Assembly: GCA_009760855.2 (NCBI GenBank)
Contig: WPIO01000008.1
Location: 4,000,501 to 4,064,500, forward strand
Direction of reading: 5' to 3'
DNA length: 64,000 bases
DNA from: Cristatella mucedo
Lineage: Eukaryota; Bryozoa; Phylactolaemata; Cristatellidae
The notes beneath the pieces are model-generated. The model did no database searches. It was not told where the DNA came from and worked only from the letters and a program-made list of their open reading frames with translations. Position 1 is the first letter of the stretch. Each line of letters opens with the position of its first letter. Made by a program: the position numbers and the translations under genes. Below are positions 48,800-64,000 of this stretch, in pieces.

Positions 48800-49204
48800 C
48801 AATGCGCAGCATCGCTACGTCGTTCCGATACGGCTCACCATCGGGCCAGCACCAGCGTGCGTGGCAGCAACGCAGTTAGCGTTCGCCCGGCCTAAAACTC
48901 CCCCTGTCGTGACCGTTACCGCTTATCAGACGGGAAAAATAATAACCGCTGACGCAGACGGGGAAAAACTAATAACAAACACTGACGGGCTAAAGCATGC
49001 GGGGGGGGGCTCATTCGGTGCGCGCGAACACCTCAGCTGGTCGGCAGGTCCCAGCCTGCTTGCGCCGGCTACGATGGCGGAAGCGCTTACTGCGCATGAC
49101 GTTCCGGACGTAGTTCCGGGTGGAGGTCACGCAATCACGGGGCGTTTCGCCAGAGTCGATCTAACCTTCACCCGTCGCGCGATCGATTGTCTCAGGCGCT
49201 GAAG
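48800..49204 (+). promoter_or_regulatory. CpG-rich 5' flank, probable ATP6V0B promoter
   Basis: Immediately upstream of the start codon the sequence becomes rich in CpG and has no TATA box, as expected of a housekeeping promoter. A cluster of motifs at about 49073-49117 includes ATGGCGG (YY1-like), TGCGCATGACG (partly NRF1/CRE-like) and TTCCGG (ETS core). An ACGTGACGTG E-box-like sequence is in intron 1 at 49467-49476. The transcription start cannot be fixed from sequence alone. Confidence 0.5.
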
Positions 49205-61501
<12,297 letters not shown>

Positions 61502-62765
61502 GCGCTGCAAACCCGCTTAAAGCGGTTCGGAAGTGGAATCGCTGCCACACACGATCTCCTGCTGATCGTACTAACTGCTTCTTCGCGCGACCACATTGTT
61601 CCACATGATGGATCCCTGTCGCGATGGAGCAGCATTACCGACCGACTGCGGGAGCCGACGAATCCATGTTTTTTAGGGCTGCTGGCAGAAAAAAAAACTT
61701 CTGTTGCACGCATAAGCGAAATAGCTGTTTCAGGCTGGTGATCTTGGCGTACATGTGAGGTCGCCCTTGGAGCTAGATTTGCTACTTCTGACTTGCATCC
61801 ATGGTACCGTTAAACTAACCTAATATCTTGTGCAGGACGTGGTTCTAATTTGTTGTTATTAGTAAAGCCTATCCATATGCATCTGCCGAGTACTTGCACG
61901 TGCATAAGAGTTTGCAATCGCATCATAACCGAGGCCAGAGCTAGCTTCTATTGCAACTCGGACGTCATTCTGTATGTCGGGTAGCGTGGTTGTAAGAGTA
62001 TCATCTTGGCGAGTAAGCAGTTGTGGGTGGAAGTATAAGTGGTGCTAAATTTTAGATTATGATGCAAGGGCTGTGTGGGCTTAGAAGAGTCCGTATTGCT
62101 AGAGCGAAAGCATGGAGATTTCCGTTCCGTTCAAGTATACATGTATTTGTGCACACGTAAAAGTTGGCCTGCATCAGTGACCGATAAAATGGCACTAGGT
62201 ATCGGTATGCTGGACACAGTCACGTCTGACAAAAGTATACTCCTCATGTTCTAGTAGGCTCGTACGAATGCTCCTAGAGCACTAATCGTGTGTGCTCGCA
62301 TGCGTGTGTTAGTACGTGAGCACGCACGCACGACTGCGTGTGTGCTCCTCATGTGCAATCGTCGGCGTCCCAGTGGGGGCCACTCGTTTGAGGTCTCTAT
62401 GAACTTGCCAACAACATGGGTTACGACCCTGAGGGGAATAGTGATGCCCTTTAACTTTTCACTTAGTCATTGCATCAATTGTACCGGCGATGATTTAATG
62501 CGACCCTAGGCTGACCTCGATTTGCAAGCTTGAGCTGCCGTCGACATGGCGTGAAAACAGATTTTCCAACGTAAACTCTTTGCGTCATCCTCTGCGACCT
62601 CTTCTCCAGAGAGGATGACCCAGGACAGGCGAGTGCAGATTCTTGGCTCTCTGCGTTCTCGGCATTCAGATTATCCTCGGCAGTCTACTTGCTGCTTCCA
62701 GAAGCTCGGCAGGATTCCAAGCGCTCTACACGCTATACCGTATACAAAGTGTCGCTGATTTTTTC
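61502..62765 (+). other. 3' flank of ATP6V0B
   Basis: Probable 3' UTR followed by intergenic DNA. No AATAAA or ATTAAA was seen; the variants AGTAAA (about 61860) and GATAAA (about 62182) are candidates for the poly(A) signal. Confidence 0.4.
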
Positions 62766-62769
62766 TATT

Positions 62770-62955
62770 TTAATTAGCTGAGTTAACAGCCTCGTTTATA
62801 TAGCAGCAGAAATAGGTAGCCTTAACGGCTATCACCACCGTTTGCAGTGAACAATTAAGGACCGCTAGCTGCAGGACTCGAGCCCACGACCCGGGTAGTG
62901 AAGAGCGAGCACCTTACCTTGCCTTCTCGGCGAAGACCCGGAGGCTAGCAGCTGA
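62770..62955 (-). mobile_element. tRNA-derived SINE, group A
   Basis: On + : gagttaacagcctcgtttat, ccttaacggctatcaccacc, gcaggactcgagcccacgac and gagcgagcaccttacc; the reverse complement of a group A copy. Confidence 0.85.
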
Positions 62956-63439
62956 TAAGCGCTTGGGGTAATGCAATGCCACACACTTCAGCAAAAAGCC
63001 TGCGGCACGGAACGAGGCACGGCGGTTTGCCTCCGTTTCGGCAATCGATGATGAACGTATCCACTCTCTTGTACTCCTGTTCAGTTTGCCCTTGACATCA
63101 GATGGCCTTGCTCTTCACCTAGTTTTTTTTTATAGCTGCTTGTCAATTTTTCTTCATCACATATTGAAAAATTCAGCACGACTGCAGCTGAACTAATGAT
63201 TTTTAGTCAGTTGCTGGAAAAGTTCTCGGCCTAAAGTTTATCCGGCTTTCTAATGTGTGTTAATTGGAATGAACCACTTTTTTAACGCACCAAGTGCCTG
63301 TCCTTATTTGCTTTACCTCGTTCAAAGGAGAGCGTGAGGAAACTCCAAGTAAGCGCGACAGGAGTGCGGCGGTCAAGCGACTTTAGCGATGCGTAGCGTC
63401 TGCTTCCATTATCTCGCTGTTTCCGAGGCGTCCTTAACT

Positions 63440-63585
63440 AGCAATCACGAACTCTGGAACCGAGGTCGTGGGTTCGAATCCTGCGGTGGCAATCTTGTAT
63501 TATCGCTGCAAGCGGTGGTTATAGCCTTTTAAGGCTTTTCTGACGCTATACAAAGAGGCAGTTAAATCAGCTGGTCCTATATTTA
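63440..63585 (+). mobile_element. tRNA-derived SINE, group A
   Basis: Perfect B-box GGTTCGAATCC (63471-63481), then ggcaatcttgtattatcgct, ttaaggcttttctgacgcta and the tail ending aaatcagctgg. Confidence 0.85.
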
Positions 63586-63639
63586 ATGCAACAACAGAAA
63601 AAAGGCGTCTTATTCGGCTGAATGTACGCTAGTGAAATT

Positions 63640-63725
63640 TGCTTCGCTTGCGGTATATATTTAGTATCCAGAAAGAGACTAAATTCTCTTAAGGCCGTTA
63701 CTCAAATGTCGCATTACCATTATTT
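63640..63725 (+). repeat. LINE/SINE tail remnant
   Basis: tatccagaaagagactaaat, tctcttaaggccgttactca and cattaccattatt: a decayed hairpin tail with ATT-like end, 55 bp after the preceding SINE. Confidence 0.45.
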
Positions 63726-63729
63726 TAAT

Positions 63730-64000
63730 CCAGCTCTCAATGGAGCCCCAGCGAGCGTCTTGGCGCCGACAGCTATTCATGCTGGAATTCGCGCAGCGCA
63801 GAGCGAAATGTGACTCGCTGCCTCACACCGCCGGCCCAATCCGACAGCGGCTAGCCGCGTTTTTTTGGGGCACGTCATATTGGCCGCGTCGCACCACGCT
63901 TGTTCGCGCGGCGGACCGCATCGCATTCGCAGCCGCCGTAAGTTGTCACGACGTCGAGCTCAGTCGCGGTCACATGCGCGCAGGCTTTGAACAATATCCG
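63730..64000 (+). promoter_or_regulatory. GC-rich window end, possible first exon of another gene
   Basis: CpG-dense from 63750 onward with a donor-like CCGCC|gtaagt (gt at 63938-63939). A piece (about 63800-63895) resembles 1810-1920, so part of it is a repeat. Cut by the window edge. Confidence 0.25.

Overview
The window is eukaryotic and almost certainly from an invertebrate animal. The protein-coding signal is split into exons with GT-AG borders and matching phases, it is surrounded by tRNA-derived SINEs, 5'-truncated CR1/L2-like LINEs and long microsatellites, and one gene is a clear animal-type V-ATPase subunit. I cannot name the species; nothing here is bacterial or phage-like.

Two host genes can be supported. 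(1) On the + strand, 49205-61501, seven exons rebuild a complete 213-residue V-type proton ATPase 21-kDa proteolipid (subunit c'', ATP6V0B/VMA16 family). All six exon junctions keep the reading frame. Its first exon sits at the end of a CpG-rich stretch (about 48.8-49.4 kb) that is the likely promoter, and its introns carry LINE and SINE copies and long TC/TCTG arrays. (2) On the - strand, at least four exons (18659-18491, 17829-16802, 9588-6490 and, less surely, 1624-1375) join in phase into about 1,515 residues of a very large, mostly disordered Ser/Ala/Gln-rich protein with repeated basic R-x-x-S/T sites. I do not recognise its family. Both its start and its end are missing; a CpG-rich block at 32.6-38 kb is a possible promoter area.

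The rest is repeat-rich intron or intergenic DNA. One LINE family (jockey superfamily, CR1/L2-like) occurs at least ten times, always 5'-truncated and broken, each copy ending in a GC hairpin followed by (ATT)n. One SINE group has a tRNA-like head and the same hairpin tail, so it probably borrows the LINE's machinery. A second tRNA-derived SINE group has a different tail and is found about ten times, once nested inside a LINE copy.

Region by region: 1-20 kb holds the - strand gene with repeats in its introns; 20-32 kb is LINE debris, (AT)n arrays and unassigned DNA; 32-38 kb is CpG-rich with several possible but unproven first exons; 38-48.8 kb is intergenic with LINE and SINE remnants and inverted repeats; 48.8-61.5 kb is the V-ATPase gene; 61.5-64 kb is its 3' flank, two SINEs and a GC-rich end. 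The best candidate for something undescribed is the large - strand phosphosite-rich protein; the best candidate for a small system is the LINE/SINE pair sharing a 3' hairpin.
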